A stretch of DNA of 64,000 nt from Ichthyophis bannanicus. Lineage: Eukaryota > Chordata > Amphibia > Gymnophiona > Ichthyophiidae. The position numbers and the translations under genes are program-made. The first letter of the stretch is position 1; the number at the start of each line of letters is the position of its first letter. The notes below the pieces were generated by a model. That model ran no database searches and was not told where the DNA came from. It was given only the letters and a program-made list of their open reading frames with translations. Below, in pieces: positions 61,466 to 64,000 of this stretch. The stretch is taken from positions 1,244,975,523 through 1,245,039,522 of the forward strand of contig CM066033.1 of assembly GCA_033557465.1 (NCBI GenBank), written 5' to 3'.

Positions 61466-63372
61466 CTCCTTCCTAGAGAACTTAGTCATCCTGCCCCTGA
61501 AATGTCCAGATCCTCTCGCCATCCCCGGCAGACTTTGTCATTTTGCCGAAAGATGGCAACAGATAACTTCAGAGCACTGGACTCTATCCATTGTAAGTGA
61601 GGGGATACAAACTCCATTTTCACAGTATACTCCCTCCCACTATCACAAGACAGTTCAATTCTCGGGGCCCTTTCACCACTCTCTTGTGTCAAGAGGTCAC
61701 CTCACTACTTGCTCAAGGGGCAATAGAAGAGGTACCCATATCCCAACAAAGCATGGGTTTCTACTCCCCCTACTTCCTCATTCCAAAGAAAACAGGGGGA
61801 TGCAGACCCATACTGGACCTCAGAGAGTTGAACAAGTATCTGTTCCGAGAAAAATTCATGATGATATCCCTCGGAACACTTCTTCCTTACATTCAGAGTC
61901 AGGATTGGCTATGTTCTCTAGATCTAAAGGATGCATATACGCATATTTTCATCCATACAGATCACAGGAGGTTTCTTCGATTCCTTTTTCAAGGAAGACA
62001 TTACCAGTACAGGGTTCTTCCCTTCGGTTTGGCTTCTGGCCCAAGAGTCTTCACAAAATGCATGACAGTAATAGCAGCATTCCTGAGAACTCTGGGGATA
62101 TTCGTTTTCCTCTAATTGGACGACTGGCTCATCCGAGCATCAACAACTCTAGAAGCCAGTTCTGTTCTCTCCCGTACAATACAAATCCTGCAGTACCTGG
62201 GACTGGTCATAAAACTCCCAAAATCTCATCTCACCCCTTCTCAGTCTTTAGAGTTCATAGGGGCTCTTCTAGATACAAGGCAGTCAAAATCTTTCCTGCC
62301 ACATCCACGTTGTCTTCAAATACTCCAACTGGCCTCCCAAGCAGCTATGAAGACTTTTCTAACTACTCGAGAAATGCTTCAGCTGCTGGGGCATATGGCA
62401 TCCACTGTCCATGTGGTTCCCTATGCTCGACTATACATGCAAGCAGCCCAGTGGACCCTAACCACTCAGTGGGTCGCCTCATGGACAAAATCAGAAACTC
62501 GACACATCTCATTTCGTCCCTACAGTGGTGGCAATTGCTGGGAAACCTTCTTGTAGGATCTCCTTTCCAGCAGCCACTACACCAAGCCACCTTGACGACA
62601 GATGCGTCCAAGTTAGGCTGGGGGGGCTCACTTGGACAATCTCTCCACTCAGAGTCTCTTTACCGAGCAAGAGGCTTGTCTTCATATAAACCTCCTGGAA
62701 CTCAAAGCCATCTTCTATGCTCTTCAAGTATTTCAGGCCCACCTGAGCTACAAGACGATCCTGGTCCAGACCGACAATCAAGTAGCCATGTTCTTTGTGA
62801 GCAAACGGTGGGACGGGGTCTTGGGCATTGTGCAACGAAGCTCTTCTGGGCCTTCGCCAAGGATCTTCAAATCCACCTACTAGCGGTGTATCTTCCAGGC
62901 ACACAAAACGTCTTGGCAGACAAACTCAATTGAGTATTGCTGCCACACGAGTGGTCTCTTCATCCAGAGCAGATTACTCGAATCTTTCAAATCTGGGGAA
63001 CTCCAGTTATAGACCTCTTTGCAAGTCCTCAAAATGCCAAACTTCCCCGGTTCTGTTCCAGAATTCCGGCTCAGAACTGTCAGGCAAGGGATGCCTTCCA
63101 CCTCCATTGGGGCCAGGACTTCCTCTATGCCTTCCCACCCATTCTCCTCATTCCCAAAACTCTGTTCAAGATTCAGAGAGACGGTCCATATGATCCTCAT
63201 AGCCCCACGCTGACCACGACAGACGTGGTATCCACTGCTTCTACATCTTTCTCAAGCCAAACCTCCTGTAGTTGGGATGTGCTCCAAATCTTCTTTCCCA
63301 GGAGAACGGGATGCTATTGCACATGAATCCTCAGTCTCTACACCTCAGGGCGTGGCTGCTGAGAGCCTAGAA
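61466..63372 (+). pseudogene. RT / RNase H / methyltransferase pseudogene of B5
   Basis: RT: YFLIPKKTGGCRPILDLREL (about 61768-61827), SLDLKDAYTHIFIHTDHRRF (61915-61974), VLPFGLASGPRVFTKCM (62014-62064). The YLDDW box is damaged: a TAA falls immediately before LDDW (about 62113-62130). RNase H: LTTDASKLGWGG near 62592 with a shift, LLELKAIFYALQVF (about 62690-62731), TDNQVAMFFVSK (62771-62806). Methyltransferase: VIDLFASPQNAKLPRFCSR (63009-63063), DAFHLHW, YAFPPILLIPKTLFKIQ (63129-63179), ending in a shifted ILIAP near 63195. Confidence 0.84.
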
Positions 63373-64000
63373 TTTCAGGATATCAACCTTTCTCAACAGG
63401 TTAAGGATATCCTTTTAGCTTCAAGAAAACCTTCCACAAGGCAGGCCTACGCCTTTAAGTGAAGAAGATTCTCTATCTGGTGTTCAAAAAAGGAACTTAA
63501 TCCCTTTTCAGTACCAGTGGAGGCGTTACTAGAGTACCTCCTCCATCTTTCATCCTCTGGTCTTAAGACAAATTCAGTAAGAGTCCACCTTAGTGCCATT
63601 GCGGCTTTCCACAAGCCCTTGGATGCACAACCTGTCTCTTCTCAACCGCTAGTAGTGTGGTTTATGTGGGGTCTACTCTTAACTAAACCTCCCATTAAGC
63701 CACCACCCGTGGCATGGTATTTGAACCTCGTCCTTGGGCTGCTTATGAAACTGCCCTTCGAACCCTTAGCCACTACATCTCTGAAGTTTTTCTTGGAAGG
63801 TAATCTTCCTAATTGCCCTCACTTCTGCAAGAAGCATTAGTGAGCTACAAGCTTTAGTGGCTGATCCTCCTTATACAAGGTTCCACCATGATAAGGTAGT
63901 TCTTAGGACTCATCCTCACTTTATGCCAAAGGTGGTTTTGCCTTTTCATTTAAACCAGTCGGTTTACCTTCCTGTATTCTTCCCTAGGCCTCACGCCTCA
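63373..64000 (+). pseudogene. Tyrosine recombinase of B5, cut by window edge
   Basis: ILLASRKPSTRQAYAFK then TGA (63460-63462; Trp codon changed), continuing SGLKTNSVRVHLSAIAAFHK (63553-63612), PPPVAWYLNLVLGLLMKLPF (63700-63759) and, in a shifted frame, ALTSARSISELQALVADPPY (about 63810-63875), where the second residue of the first Arg pair is Ser. PKVVLPFHLNQSVYLPVFFP is the last segment before the edge. HxxR and Tyr lie beyond the window. Confidence 0.8.

Larger units (their letters stand above)
41912..64000 (+). mobile_element. DIRS-like retrotransposon, family B, copy B5 (outermost of a four-level nest)
   Basis: The left ITR and start of the leader lie at 41912-42132 (ATCTCCAGGAACAAGCAGGA ... 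CACCGCAGAAAATG). Family A element A3 then occupies 42133-59466. Family-B leader resumes at 59467 with TAGTCACGTCTGCCTTCACC, which in B1 and B4 lies only some 30-50 bases after the sequence found at 42120. Gag, RT/RH/MT and YR follow to the window edge, where YR is cut. So both parts are one interrupted copy. Confidence 0.86.

Overview
The window is vertebrate nuclear DNA made almost entirely of transposable elements. I see no host gene, no rRNA or tRNA gene and no prokaryotic feature. The dominant occupants are DIRS-type retrotransposons, recognised by reverse transcriptase (RT), RNase H (RH), a Dam-like methyltransferase domain (MT) and a tyrosine recombinase (YR), with inverted terminal repeats (ITRs) and an internal complementary region (ICR). 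The density of DIRS copies, together with L1-, CR1/L2-, Penelope-, hAT- and retrovirus-like pieces, suggests a large DIRS-rich genome. An amphibian, perhaps a caecilian, is my best guess, but this is inference and no marker gene confirms it.

I distinguish three DIRS families. Family A (copies A1, A2, A3) ends in a motif like GGTGCGGGACTGGACTGGAG. Family B (B1, B2, B4, B5 and the left-end piece B6) begins ATCTCCAGGAACAAGCAGGA. Family C (C1, C2, C3) begins TTCTCCAGGACCAAGCAGGA. Layout: A1 at 1-5295 (L1-like ORF1-only insert at 2750-4226); CR1 fragment 5690-6425; B1 at 6504-15090 (carrying a SINE-like insert and two copies, LE1 and LE2, of an unrecognised 1.3-kb element); L1 ORF2 tail 15100-16452; then a nest of B6/B2 containing C1, a degenerate retrovirus-like element and another L1-like element (16453-32574); L1 ORF2 head 32785-33540; C2 33541-36005; LINE endonuclease fragment 36006-37490; antisense A2 YR fragment split by a Penelope-like element (37491-40590); about 1.3 kb unassigned; and finally a four-deep nest from 41912 to the window edge: B5 contains A3, which contains B4, which contains C3.

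In a working DIRS element Gag would package the RNA, RT/RH would copy it, the ICR would template joining of the two ends into a circle, and YR would recombine that circle into the genome without a staggered-cut duplication. C3 is the best preserved copy (one in-frame stop and one single-base deletion seen). In all seven readable B and C copies the Gag frame stops at CTT TGA or TTT TGA inside an overlap with the RT frame one base ahead, which looks like a +1 recoding site. The B and C Gag proteins open with a conserved eight-ligand Cys/His module. Coordinates of element ends are estimates to within a few bases, read by eye from copy-to-copy comparison.
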